Shown here: piece after piece, positions 1 through 8,996 of the stretch
Layout: every line of letters starts with the position of its first letter
Position numbering within the stretch: the first letter of the stretch is position 1
NCBI RefSeq assembly: GCF_003318235.1
Contig: NZ_QOCG01000008.1
Coordinates: 1-33,835 of the forward strand
Source: Loktanella sp. D2R18
GTDB lineage: Bacteria; Pseudomonadota; Alphaproteobacteria; Rhodobacterales; Rhodobacteraceae
Direction of reading: 5' to 3'
Length of the DNA stretch: 33,835 bases
Program-made: the position numbers and the translations under genes
Notes under the pieces: model-generated
The model's input: the letters and a program-made list of their open reading frames with translations, nothing else
The model's database searches: none
What the model was told of the DNA's origin: nothing

Positions 1-17
1 CATATGCCATCATGGAA

Positions 18-51
18 ATGACTGACTAATCGATACTTTTATCAATATAAT
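18..51 (+). promoter_or_regulatory. Candidate promoter with Rrf2-type half-site upstream of the ABC pair
   Basis: A perfect TATAAT lies at 46-51 with a weak -35 (CTGACT, 22-27) at an 18-nt spacing. The -35 is inside a half-site ATGACTGACT (18-27) that matches 8 of 10 positions of the half-site seen at the other promoters of the island (ATACCTGACT in the same orientation). The right half is poor. This would place transcription about 135 nt upstream of the first ABC gene. The call rests only on matches to consensus. Confidence 0.35.
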
Positions 52-190
52 CGTTAAAGAAGTTTTGCCCAAATCAGCGCAAGCACTTGTGGTTGATCTG
101 TGCGATTGCTATTCACGCCATTGATCAGCCAAGCTGCTGCAGTAATGCCCAAAGCCTAGCCAATAGACCTAAAACACCAAAGGGCAGGCA

Positions 191-2011
191 ATGGCGATCG
201 ACACGCAAACACGCAAAAGGCGCGCCTCGCCTTGGCGTATTTTGAAACCCGTTCAGTCACAGGTCAGGCTTGCCATGGCAATTTCGGCCTGCTCTGCGCT
301 GTTTGGGCTGGCAGTTATGTTGCAATTGATGATGGTAATTCAAAGGCTGCTAACGGACCCCAACACGGTGCCTTGGCTTTGGTTTGGGGGGGCGGCTGTG
401 TGTACGGTGGCGGCCTATGTTGCGCGGCTTGGTGCATTTAATCAGGCGCATTACGCGGCTTTTCGGCTTGAACGGATTTTGCGCATTGGCCTGGCCGAAC
501 GTTTGGCACATGTGTCATTAGGTTATGTTGAAACACAGGGCGCTGGTGCGCTGGCTAAGGTGATCCATGACGATGTAAAAGCGCTGCATGTCTTTGTCGC
601 GGATAGCACGCCGCTTTATGCACGTGCTTACGTCACGCCGGTAGTGACGCTGGGGCTTTTGATTGCGCTGGATTGGCGGTTGGCACTTGTAACGTTGACA
701 GTGCTAGTCTTGGGATACGGCATTTTGACCAGAGCCCAAAAGCGACGCCGTGATATGGTGCGCAAATACAATGCAGCCCGCGAACGGGTGAGTGCAGCGG
801 TCGTGGAATACGTTCAAGCAATGCCTGTTGTGCGTAATTTTGATAGCGGTAAAATGAGTTTCGGACGCTATCAAGACGCGCTGGACGGTTATCTCACCGT
901 GATGTTGGATTGGTACCGCGCGGCTGGGTTTCCGGCGCGGTTCTCTTGGTTAGTGCTCAGCCCGATGCCTACGCTGACGCTTGTTTTGGGAATGGGGCTT
1001 TGGCTGACGGCGATGGGTGACATGTCTGTATCGCGTTGGTTGGGGGTGCTGTTGATTTGTACTGGCATGGCTGAAGCAATGATGCCGATGATGATGCTAC
1101 GCCATATGATTGAAAAAGTTTCTCTGAGCGTTGCGCGTATCGAAGAGGTGATGAACGCGCCTGAGTTGGAACAAACTGCCTTAGCACAGGCGGGTACACC
1201 GCTTAGCTTGAACCCGTCTGCGCCGGCGTTGCAGTTTGAAGATGTGACGTTTTCATATGGTGCCGATTTAGAACCAGCGTTACGCGATATCAGCTTTTCA
1301 GTTGCAGAAGGGACTGTAACAGCGCTTGTCGGCCCGTCTGGTGCGGGTAAAACGACCATCGCCCGCTTAATCCCACGATTTTGGGATGTGACGTCTGGTC
1401 GTATTTCGTTGGGCGGTCACGATATTCGCGATATGAGCCCTGACCAATTGATGGAGCACGTCGCGTTTGTGTTTCAGGAAAGCTTTTTGTTTGCGGAATC
1501 AATCGCGGCGAATATTCGGATCGGCAAACCTGATGCGAGTGATGAAGACGTGATCGCAGCCGCGACTGCGGCACAGGCCCATGGGTTCATTTGCGATTTG
1601 CCGCAAGGGTACGACACGCCGGTCGGGGAACGGGGCGTCTTTTTATCGGGCGGGCAGCGCCAACGGATCGCCATTGCCCGCGCACTTTTACAAAGCCGTC
1701 CCATTCTTGTGCTTGATGAGGCGACAGCATTCGCTGACCCCGAAAACGAAGCAGAGCTGATTGCCGCGCTTTCAGCGTTGATGCGGGGGCGCACGGTTAT
1801 CATGGTGGCCCACCGGTTGGCGACGATCCGGGATGCCGATCAAATCTTGGTCTTTGATCGTGGACAAATCGCGGAACGTGGTGTGCATGACGATTTAGTC
1901 GTGCAGGGCGGAGTCTATGCACGCTTGTGGCGCAATTATGAACAAGCACAAAACTGGTCATTAGGCGGTGCCCGCACGCCAAGTGAACCCGCGCAAGAGA
2001 TGGTGAAATGA
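191..2011 (+). CDS. ABC transporter, fused membrane and ATPase domains (YbtP/YbtQ type)
   Basis: 606 aa with an exporter-fold transmembrane domain (about residues 25-320, several hydrophobic segments) followed by a complete nucleotide-binding domain: Walker A GPSGAGKTT at 381-389, signature LSGGQ at 485-489, Walker B ILVLDEA with D509/E510. The stretch ATAFADPENE after Walker B is typical of siderophore-cluster members such as YbtP and YbtQ. It is ATGA-coupled to the next gene, a second half-transporter, so the two probably form a heterodimer in the inner membrane. Members of this group are known as importers of metal-loaded siderophore (yersiniabactin) despite the exporter fold; others in siderophore loci are proposed exporters. 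Direction of transport cannot be read from sequence. The upstream spacing to the start is weak in Shine-Dalgarno character (GGGCAGGCA). Confidence 0.88.
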   Translation: MAIDTQTRKRRASPWRILKPVQSQVRLAMAISACSALFGLAVMLQLMMVIQRLLTDPNTVPWLWFGGAAVCTVAAYVARLGAFNQAHYAAFRLERILRIGLAERLAHVSLGYVETQGAGALAKVIHDDVKALHVFVADSTPLYARAYVTPVVTLGLLIALDWRLALVTLTVLVLGYGILTRAQKRRRDMVRKYNAARERVSAAVVEYVQAMPVVRNFDSGKMSFGRYQDALDGYLTVMLDWYRAAGFPARFSWLVLSPMPTLTLVLGMGLWLTAMGDMSVSRWLGVLLICTGMAEAMMPMMMLRHMIEKVSLSVARIEEVMNAPELEQTALAQAGTPLSLNPSAPALQFEDVTFSYGADLEPALRDISFSVAEGTVTALVGPSGAGKTTIARLIPRFWDVTSGRISLGGHDIRDMSPDQLMEHVAFVFQESFLFAESIAANIRIGKPDASDEDVIAAATAAQAHGFICDLPQGYDTPVGERGVFLSGGQRQRIAIARALLQSRPILVLDEATAFADPENEAELIAALSALMRGRTVIMVAHRLATIRDADQILVFDRGQIAERGVHDDLVVQGGVYARLWRNYEQAQNWSLGGARTPSEPAQEMVK

Positions 2012-3795
2012 TGCAGAATGCCCCTTCGCGTAAAACAAGCGCAAGTTCCTTTTTCACAACGTTTCGCCAGCTTGCCGATAGTGTCGGACCAGAAGCAGCA
2101 CCCGGGCTACGTTGGTCACTGGCGGGTTTGGTTGCGGCTGCTGCGTTCCAAGGGTTCGGATTAGCCGCAATTGCACCCCTGTTCACTGCGGCGGCAACCG
2201 ATCCGGACCTAGGGTGTGCGTTGATCTGGTTTGCTGTGATGGTCGTTTTGATGGGAATCGCGTCGGGATTGCGCTGGTTCGCCCAAGGATTTGATTTCGA
2301 TGGACGTATGGTGCGCGCGACATGGCGTTTACGTGGACAATTGGGTGCCAAACTGCGTGAAATTCCGTTGGAGCAATTGCAAAATAAACGCGCTGGCGAG
2401 CTGAACTCGATGGTGTTGGGGAATGTTGATGAAAACCTACTTTACGCGCTGACGGTTCTTAATTTGGTGTTTACAGCCATTGTAACGCCGTTATGTGCCG
2501 CCCTTGGTATCGTCTTGTTTGATTGGCGCCTAGGGTTGTTGCTTTTGCTTATTTTTCCAGCCATCGTGCCTCTATATCGGTGGCGTAGACCGGCGTTGGG
2601 GCGTGGAAAACGCATTTTAGGCCAAGCACACCAAGAGGCCAGCGCCGACGTTTTGGAATACACCCAAGGCCTTGCGATTTTACGGGCCGCTGGCCGGGCT
2701 GGCGAAAAAGCCGAGCGACTTTCCCAGACGTTTAAAAAACTGGAATCAATTCAGGCCTTTGGCCACCGCAAGGGCGCAAAGCCGAACATAATCGTCGCAA
2801 GTATTGTTGAACTGGGCTTGGTTTTCGTCCTCGGCATCGGTGTCTGGCTTGTTGTTGCAGGAAGCCTGCACCCTGCCACGCTTGGCGCGATTTTTGTGAT
2901 TGTGGTCCGGCTGTCGGAACCTTTGTCGACGTTTATTCTATACACTGCGATGCTAGAGGTGATGGAAGCCGCGCTTGAACGCATTGGGGCATTGATGGCA
3001 ACCCAGCCTTTGCCACAAACAGATCCCGCACAGGTACCCACTGAATTTGGCATTCAGTTCCACGATGTCGACTTTACCTATGCGCAGGCCGAGACGCAGA
3101 CGATCAGGGCTTTCAATGCTGATCTGCCTGAACGTTCGTTGACTGCTCTGGTCGGGCCGTCGGGCTGCGGTAAGACAACGTTGACCCGGTTGCTTTTGCG
3201 ACATTTTGATCCACAGCATGGCACCGTTATGATCGGTGGCGTAGATCTGCGTCAAATCCCGGCAGACCGGATTAACAGCCTGATCTCTGTCGTGTTTCAG
3301 GATGTTTACCTATTCAATGACACCGTTCTTGCGAACATCCGCATGGGCCGCCCTGATGCATCCGACGATGATATCCGCGCAGCAGCCAATGCAGCGCAAT
3401 GTTTGGATTTTATCGAACGGCTCCCGCAGGGGTGGCAGACCCCATTAGGCGAAATTGGTGGGCGATTGTCCGGTGGTGAGCGCCAACGCATTTCTATTGC
3501 GCGCGCGTTGCTAAAGGACGCACCAATCATTGTTTTGGATGAACCAACAGCCGCGCTTGATACCGAAAGCGAACTCGCCGTGCAACGTGCGCTGGACGCT
3601 TTGGTCGCTCGCAAAACTGTGATTGTGATTGCACATCGCCTATCGACTATTGTCGGGGCAGATCAGATTTTGGTAATCGAGGATGGCGCATTGGCGCAGT
3701 CCGGAACCCACGTGGATCTGCACGCACAAGGTGGCCGTTACGCGCGGATGTGGGCGGCGCAAGGCGCGATTAAAAAGTGGTCTGTGGCAAGTTGA
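2008..3795 (+). CDS. ABC transporter, fused membrane and ATPase domains (YbtQ/YbtP type partner)
   Basis: 595 aa, same architecture as the preceding gene: transmembrane domain about residues 35-325, then an ATPase domain with Walker A GPSGCGKTT at 383-391, signature LSGGE at 487-491 and Walker B ending D511/E512. The start ATG overlaps the stop of the upstream gene (ATGA), indicating translational coupling and a heterodimeric transporter. Its stop TGA (3793-3795) directly abuts the antisense stop of the convergent uptake ATPase gene (3796-3798), so there is no room for an intergenic terminator. Role as for its partner: movement of the siderophore or its iron complex across the inner membrane, direction unresolved. 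Confidence 0.87.
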   Translation: MMQNAPSRKTSASSFFTTFRQLADSVGPEAAPGLRWSLAGLVAAAAFQGFGLAAIAPLFTAAATDPDLGCALIWFAVMVVLMGIASGLRWFAQGFDFDGRMVRATWRLRGQLGAKLREIPLEQLQNKRAGELNSMVLGNVDENLLYALTVLNLVFTAIVTPLCAALGIVLFDWRLGLLLLLIFPAIVPLYRWRRPALGRGKRILGQAHQEASADVLEYTQGLAILRAAGRAGEKAERLSQTFKKLESIQAFGHRKGAKPNIIVASIVELGLVFVLGIGVWLVVAGSLHPATLGAIFVIVVRLSEPLSTFILYTAMLEVMEAALERIGALMATQPLPQTDPAQVPTEFGIQFHDVDFTYAQAETQTIRAFNADLPERSLTALVGPSGCGKTTLTRLLLRHFDPQHGTVMIGGVDLRQIPADRINSLISVVFQDVYLFNDTVLANIRMGRPDASDDDIRAAANAAQCLDFIERLPQGWQTPLGEIGGRLSGGERQRISIARALLKDAPIIVLDEPTAALDTESELAVQRALDALVARKTVIVIAHRLSTIVGADQILVIEDGALAQSGTHVDLHAQGGRYARMWAAQGAIKKWSVAS

Positions 3796-4632
3796 TCAGC
3801 GCGGAACAATCAACGGTGTGTGACTGACGGGGTCGTTGATAATAACAGCATCAAGCCCAAAGACCTGTTGTAGCAATGCAGATGTCATGAGCGCCGCGGG
3901 TGAACCTTCAGTTATGATTTCACCGTCCTTCATCACAACCAAATGATCGGCATAGCGACAGGCCTGATTAAGGTCGTGTAAAACGGCCACAATCGTGCGC
4001 CCGCCTTCGCGGTTCAGTTTGCGCAAGAGTGAGAGCAGATCAAGCTGATGGGCAATATCAAGATACGTTGTTGGTTCATCAAGCAACAAAATGGGTGTTT
4101 CTTGCGCAAGAACCAACGCAATCCAAACGCGTTGCCTTTGACCACCGGAAAGTGTCTCAACCTCGTGATGTGCCAGATCACTAACACCTGCCGCGTCCAT
4201 AGACATCGCAACGATACGTTCATCCTCAACGCTTTGCTGTCGAAAGGGGCCCTGATGCGGGTACCGCCCGCGTGCAACAAGATCGACGACGGTAATCCCC
4301 GGTGGAGCCTGCGCGCTTTGCGGTAAAAGCCCAACTTCTTTTGCTAGTTTGCGAGGGGGCAAACGCGCAATGTTATGTCCATCAAGAAGAACCTGACCCG
4401 TACTTGGCGGCAGTAAGTTACACAACCCGCGTAATAGCGTGGATTTGCCACATCCATTCGGCCCGATAATGACAGAGAATTTGCCATCTTTGATGTCCAA
4501 CGACACGTCAGAGCTAACGGGTTTCCCCGCGTAGCTAAGCGATAACTCCTGCGCTTGAAGGCGCGGGGCGGAAGCGGTGACTTCGGTAGGCTGCTGGTTT
4601 GGGGCAATGCGAGAGTGAGAAATGGCGTTCAC
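3796..4632 (-). CDS. fepC: Iron-siderophore uptake ABC transporter ATPase (FepC family)
   Basis: 278 aa cytoplasmic ATPase that would power the FecCD-type permease pair encoded upstream in the same operon. Walker A GPNGCGKST at 57-65, Q-loop region LLPQSAQAP about 102-110, signature LSGGQRQR at 161-168, Walker B ILLLDE at 181-186, and switch His in VLHDLNQA. The TYLDIAHQ stretch after Walker B is characteristic of the FepC/FhuC/FecE group. The start is GTG at 4632, chosen because AGAGG lies 5 nt upstream on the minus strand and the protein has the family's usual length plus a short N-terminal extension. It is the last gene of the seven-gene operon; 33 nt separate it from the PCP-C NRPS. Confidence 0.9.
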   Translation of the reverse strand: MNAISHSRIAPNQQPTEVTASAPRLQAQELSLSYAGKPVSSDVSLDIKDGKFSVIIGPNGCGKSTLLRGLCNLLPPSTGQVLLDGHNIARLPPRKLAKEVGLLPQSAQAPPGITVVDLVARGRYPHQGPFRQQSVEDERIVAMSMDAAGVSDLAHHEVETLSGGQRQRVWIALVLAQETPILLLDEPTTYLDIAHQLDLLSLLRKLNREGGRTIVAVLHDLNQACRYADHLVVMKDGEIITEGSPAALMTSALLQQVFGLDAVIINDPVSHTPLIVPR

Positions 4633-4665
4633 TGTGGCCTCTGACTGGCTAGTTATGGAAAGGGA

Positions 4666-6813
4666 TTAGGGTAAAAGTTCGACAAGCGTTCGGTCTATAG
4701 CATTCTTACTGGCAAAGGCAGCACAGGTATTTTCGACGGCTGAAATAAGCGCTTGTACATCCTCAGCAGAGTAATGAGCGCTGCGATAACTCATCATCAT
4801 GCGAAGGCGTTTTGCGCCCTCGATCACATCTTCAACCACCTCGAATTGCAGGCCAAGCACAGAGTCACCTTTTTCGGGGTCGATTTGTCTGAACCTGATC
4901 GGGCCTTGCGCACCTTCGAGTGTCCCGTTGAGTTTATTTTGCGCGTGGATTTGGATAAACACTTCGAACATATGTTCGCCAAAAGGCATTTTGCCGCCTA
5001 ACAATGCATCCTCGACCAAATCAATTGGAATTTCACAGTGTGGCAATGACCCGTTAATCATATCGCGCACGTTCCCGATCAGCGCACGTGGTGTTATATG
5101 GCCGGGTGCACGTAATGAATGGGCGGTAACAGTCGTAAAGTACCCGACCGTATCGAAATATTCGGGGTCCGTACGCCCTGATGCAGATGTGCCGATTGTC
5201 AGGTCATCTAGTCCCGCAAGACGTTGCAACGCACATGAAATTGCCGCGTAAACGGTATTGAACAAAGATGCCGCGCAATCTTTCGATAGCGCATAAAGCC
5301 CGTCTGAAATAGCACGATCAAGCATGATCTCTGTCCAGCCGCCTTCGGCGGCGTGGCCATCGGTGGGCGGTGTCAAAGGGCGGGCTGTGAGCGCACGAAT
5401 AGGCTTTGGCGGAGACGCATCCTTGAGCGCATCAACCCAATAGTCGAGGGCTTTTTGGTCAAACCCTGCTTGTGCTTGTTTGCGCGCAAAACCATGGAAC
5501 GGCGCGATGGGTTGTTCCCAAACAGGTGCCTTTCCGGCAACCCGTGCGGCGTAGGCGTAGGCTAGATCATCCATCATTAGGTTCACGGACCATTCATCCA
5601 ATACGATGTGATGGAACAAGAATGATAGCGTTTGCCCATCGGCATCGCGTACAAAACGCAACCGAATTGGCAGTTCACGTGCGAGGTCAAAATCATACCC
5701 GGCTTCCGCGGCAAGGATCGGTCCCGTGGATTGTATGCCTTCCGCGTGCCAGAACCACTGTTGTTGATCGACCTCCGACATGGGCATACATTCTTGAACG
5801 ATCGTATCGTCTTGGCTGATAAAACGGCTGCGTAAAGCGGGATGGCGTTCAAGAATATCGCGGAAAGCTGACGCAAAAATAGTTTCGTCTACTGGATCAA
5901 GAAAACGCAATGCAAAGGGGATATTGAACATCGGCCCAAATCCAAGAGCGGCGTAGATTTTCCACAAGGATGCCTGTGCATGCGATAATGGGACGCGTTC
6001 GGTGGTTTCATAGAGCGTCGGTAGCGGGCCCGGTGCCACCGCCGCCCAATCATTGGCCTGTTGATCAACGGCGGGTGTCGCGTGTTCGGCAAGCGGCGCA
6101 AGCGATGCCGCCGTCGTATGTGCAAATAAATCGTTGAACCGTAGCGTAATCCCGTGCCGTGATATGAGCCGCCCAATTACACGTGTCGCAACCAATGAAT
6201 GCCCACCAAAATCGAAAAAGTCACAGTCGGCCGTCATATCAGGTGCATCCAGCGCCAGACGGAATTCATCTAAAATGATTTGCGCGGTCTGATCGGGTAG
6301 ACTATTTTGATACGTAATATCAGCTGCTTGATTATCTGTGTGCGGGGCAAGGGTCTGTAGCAGGCTATTTGTATCTGGCAAGTCGTCCGCAATTGGGTGC
6401 CTAATCAAAGCAAGATGCGCGGCGTCGTTCGCAAGAATGACGGCAAGACGCAATGGCCCGCACGTCGCAAGATCCCAGGATTCAGCAGCTAAATCGGTCG
6501 CGATTTGCGTGGATTGCGCTGTATCCCGCGCCCAACGGATTTGCAAAGCTGGGGTTGCCTGTCCAGAATATACGAGCAAGTCACCTGTATCATCAAAATG
6601 ATAACATCGGGTAAGCTCTGGTGTATGGAACCCCATCTGAACAAAACTTATTGCGATTGTGCCGGGCTCTGCTTCGGCTGGTAGCCGGACGAGCCGAACA
6701 GAAGGTTTAAGACCGTTTTCAGTTTGCTGATGCTCAAGCCATATCCGTGCTTCTTCTGGGGTTGCGGCGCGCGTAGTTAATTGGTTGTCGGGATGCGGGT
6801 GATGCTTGATCAT
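4666..6813 (-). CDS. NRPS: degenerate C half-domain, peptidyl carrier (PCP), condensation domain (VibF C-terminal half)
   Basis: 715 aa. Residues about 15-165 look like the N-lobe of a condensation domain reduced to a remnant: EARIWLEHQ resembles motif C1, and the HHxxxDG position reads RHPIADD (138-144), lacking the first His. A carrier domain follows (about 172-245) with the phosphopantetheine site FFDFGGHS, Ser206. Then comes a full condensation domain (about 272-715) with active site HHIVLDEW at 401-408, where the usual Gly after Asp is Glu. The order C*-PCP-C equals the second half of VibF (Cy-Cy-A-C-PCP-C). There is no thioesterase; release is expected by the terminal C domain passing the chain to an amine. 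It sits after the permease genes and before fepC. An AGGA lies about 9 nt before the ATG. Confidence 0.85.
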   Translation of the reverse strand: MIKHHPHPDNQLTTRAATPEEARIWLEHQQTENGLKPSVRLVRLPAEAEPGTIAISFVQMGFHTPELTRCYHFDDTGDLLVYSGQATPALQIRWARDTAQSTQIATDLAAESWDLATCGPLRLAVILANDAAHLALIRHPIADDLPDTNSLLQTLAPHTDNQAADITYQNSLPDQTAQIILDEFRLALDAPDMTADCDFFDFGGHSLVATRVIGRLISRHGITLRFNDLFAHTTAASLAPLAEHATPAVDQQANDWAAVAPGPLPTLYETTERVPLSHAQASLWKIYAALGFGPMFNIPFALRFLDPVDETIFASAFRDILERHPALRSRFISQDDTIVQECMPMSEVDQQQWFWHAEGIQSTGPILAAEAGYDFDLARELPIRLRFVRDADGQTLSFLFHHIVLDEWSVNLMMDDLAYAYAARVAGKAPVWEQPIAPFHGFARKQAQAGFDQKALDYWVDALKDASPPKPIRALTARPLTPPTDGHAAEGGWTEIMLDRAISDGLYALSKDCAASLFNTVYAAISCALQRLAGLDDLTIGTSASGRTDPEYFDTVGYFTTVTAHSLRAPGHITPRALIGNVRDMINGSLPHCEIPIDLVEDALLGGKMPFGEHMFEVFIQIHAQNKLNGTLEGAQGPIRFRQIDPEKGDSVLGLQFEVVEDVIEGAKRLRMMMSYRSAHYSAEDVQALISAVENTCAAFASKNAIDRTLVELLP

Positions 6814-6914
6814 ACTGTGGTCCTGCGTAGTCCGGGGGGGGGCATTTTAGGGCTGGGGACCCTGAGATGCGGGGCCGGATCTGGCCTATATAACCAAGGT
6901 CACGGCGGGCATAA

Positions 6915-6924
6915 TGTCAAGTAT
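6915..6924 (+). promoter_or_regulatory. Rrf2-type half-site upstream of the PCP-C NRPS gene
   Basis: TGTCAAGTAT matches 9 of 10 positions of the half-site AGTCARGTAT found in the divergent promoter regions of this island. It lies in the only sizeable gap of the operon (6814-6935), about 100 nt upstream of the NRPS start, so an internal promoter here is possible. The other half of the dyad is not recognisable. Confidence 0.25.
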
Positions 6925-6935
6925 TTTTGTCGGGA

Positions 6936-7985
6936 TTAGGGTGGGGTCTTGCGTAGGCGATTTCCTGTCAACAACCAGATCAAATAACCCCCACCGATGA
7001 TCCCGGTGACTTGCCCAATGGGCATGGTCAGATCGAACGGGGCAAGCCGTGTCAGCAAATCTGCGCACAACATTAAGCCTGCGCCAAACAGGGTCGCCCC
7101 GACAAGAGGTTGTGTAGATGACCGCCCGAGGCGCCGCGCAAGTTGCGGGGCGGCTAATGCGACAAACGCGATAGGGCCTGTGGCGCTTGTTGCGAGGGCA
7201 GCAAGTGTCAGCGCACCAAGTAGCATCCAACGCCGCACCCGTTCGACGGGCACGCCAAGTGGCCCGGCAAGGTCGTCACCCATTTCTATCAACCCAAGTG
7301 GTCGCATCCCGATAAGCAGTGGGCCTATCAACACGATTAAGCCTAACCAAAGGGGCCAAACATGCCCCCAATCGCGCCCATCAACCGATCCGGCTAGCCA
7401 AAGATTAGCCGATATCGCAACGTCAATATCGCCTTTCACAAGCAACAGCGCGTTAATTGCGTGCAGCACAGCGCCAACACCGATCCCTGTCAGAACCAAT
7501 CGATAGGCACTGACCCGGCCGTGTTTGCGTGCCAACATGTAGACACCGACCCCGGTGAGCAATGCGCCGGTTAGCGCTGCTATCACAACGTTGGCCCCTG
7601 AACCGCCAAAACCGATAATCCAAATGAGCGCACCAGTTGCAGCACCTGCGGTAAAGCCGATGACATCTGGTGACCCCAGCGGGTTGCGAGAAATACTTTG
7701 AAATACGGCCCCCGAAGCGCCAAGCGCAGCACCTGCGCCAAGGGTGACTAATAACCGCGGCAAACGGATGTCGATTAAAACATGCTCAATCGCGCGTGTT
7801 GGTGCGTTGCCTGTGATGACTTGCCATATTTCGTATGGGCCGATGGGCAGTCGCCCGATCATAAGCGCGGCCGATGATCCAAGCATGATCAGCCCAAAGA
7901 GGATGAGATTTAACCAAAGCGCACGACGCGCCAAGATGAACGACCAGCGCCACCAACGTAAGACAAGGTTGGGCGCAACCGTCAT
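6936..7985 (-). CDS. fepG: Iron-siderophore ABC permease, FecCD family (FepG-like)
   Basis: 349 aa polytopic inner-membrane protein of the FecCD/BtuC fold. Visible family signatures are IRLPRLLVTLGAGAALGASG near residues 72-92, NPLGSPDVIGFTAGA about 101-115 and the conserved late segment TGPIAFVALAAPQLAR. Length matches the family (about 330-350). The start ATG overlaps the stop of the upstream permease gene by 4 nt (ATGA). With its neighbour it should form the heterodimeric channel that receives ferric siderophore from the periplasmic binding protein and is driven by the FepC-type ATPase. Confidence 0.9.
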   Translation of the reverse strand: MTVAPNLVLRWWRWSFILARRALWLNLILFGLIMLGSSAALMIGRLPIGPYEIWQVITGNAPTRAIEHVLIDIRLPRLLVTLGAGAALGASGAVFQSISRNPLGSPDVIGFTAGAATGALIWIIGFGGSGANVVIAALTGALLTGVGVYMLARKHGRVSAYRLVLTGIGVGAVLHAINALLLVKGDIDVAISANLWLAGSVDGRDWGHVWPLWLGLIVLIGPLLIGMRPLGLIEMGDDLAGPLGVPVERVRRWMLLGALTLAALATSATGPIAFVALAAPQLARRLGRSSTQPLVGATLFGAGLMLCADLLTRLAPFDLTMPIGQVTGIIGGGYLIWLLTGNRLRKTPP

Positions 7986-8992
7986 AATCCGTTTGCCCGC
8001 AAACGGCGTGCCAAAACGACAAAAATGGGCCCCCCAATCAGCGCCGACATGATGCCAACATCGATTGGCGCCGCAGGTTCAATCAACCGCCCGGCCAGAT
8101 CAGCTATGCTTACCAGGGCTGCGCCGATCAGCATCGAAAGTAGTAGCAATGCGCGATGCTTGGGGCCCGTAATATGGCGTGCCAAATGTGGTGCTGCCAA
8201 GCCGACAAAGCTGATAGGTCCGGCTGCTGCTGTCGCCGTTCCACACAGAACGACAATCACGGCTGCCGCTGCAAACCAAATCCGGCGCGGGTCTGCGCCA
8301 AGGCTTTGGCCAAAATCCTGACCCAGCGCCAACGCATCAAGCGGCCGTGCCAAAGCGAATGCCGCGCAACCACCGATGATGGTTAGCCACAGGCTTGGCC
8401 AAAGAACATTCCAGCCGCGCCCTTGCAAAGACCCCACCGCCCAATGGCGGAATTGGTCAAAAACTTGTGCCTCTGCGTTAACAATGATTACGCGTGTTAG
8501 CGTCATAAGCACGATTGACAGCGCGGCACCCGCCAGCACCAATCGTACAGGGTCGTGGGACTGTGTCATGCCAGCCAGTAAAAAAACGGCGACACCGCCA
8601 ATCCCTGCCCCGCCAATCCCCGCCGAAAGCGATGCCCCAATATGAATTTGACCTGTTGCCGCGATCAGGAAAACAATCGCAAGGGTCGCGCCCGCAGAGA
8701 CCCCTAATAACCCTGGATCTGCCAGTGGGTTTTGTGTCAACGTTTGCATTATCCCTCCGGCAGCGCCCAACGCGGCACCGATGATCAGGGCAAGAAATAC
8801 GCGCGGCAAGCGTTGTTCGCGCACCAAAAGATGCGCGCCATTGCCTGCGTCAAAGTGACGGAACGCTGCAAAAGTGGTCTCGGGTGAGATCGCGCGCGGC
8901 CCGATAAACAGGCTGACGCTTGCGGTGACGACAACCAAAACAATTGTTCCCCAAAGCAGCAGGCGCTGCGAAGGTACAAAATGCGACGTCAT
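7982..8992 (-). CDS. fepD: Iron-siderophore ABC permease, FecCD family (FepD-like)
   Basis: 336 aa from the ATG at 8992. The reading frame stays open to 9175, but the extra stretch lies inside the binding-protein gene and is not protein-like. The chosen start lies 4 nt after the upstream stop (8997-8999) and gives the usual family length. Family signatures: REQRLPRVFLALIIGAALGAAGG, then NPLADPGLLGVSAGATLA, and AAAGPISFVGLAAPHLAR near the C-terminus. Predicted to be the first subunit of the two-permease channel. It is followed by the second permease with an ATGA overlap. Confidence 0.9.
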   Translation of the reverse strand: MTSHFVPSQRLLLWGTIVLVVVTASVSLFIGPRAISPETTFAAFRHFDAGNGAHLLVREQRLPRVFLALIIGAALGAAGGIMQTLTQNPLADPGLLGVSAGATLAIVFLIAATGQIHIGASLSAGIGGAGIGGVAVFLLAGMTQSHDPVRLVLAGAALSIVLMTLTRVIIVNAEAQVFDQFRHWAVGSLQGRGWNVLWPSLWLTIIGGCAAFALARPLDALALGQDFGQSLGADPRRIWFAAAAVIVVLCGTATAAAGPISFVGLAAPHLARHITGPKHRALLLLSMLIGAALVSIADLAGRLIEPAAPIDVGIMSALIGGPIFVVLARRLRANGL

Positions 8993-8996
8993 CTGT

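Noticed and set aside
889..3614. Long antisense frames across the ABC transporter pair
   Set aside because: They are shadows of codon usage in two well-supported ATPase genes with intact Walker motifs.
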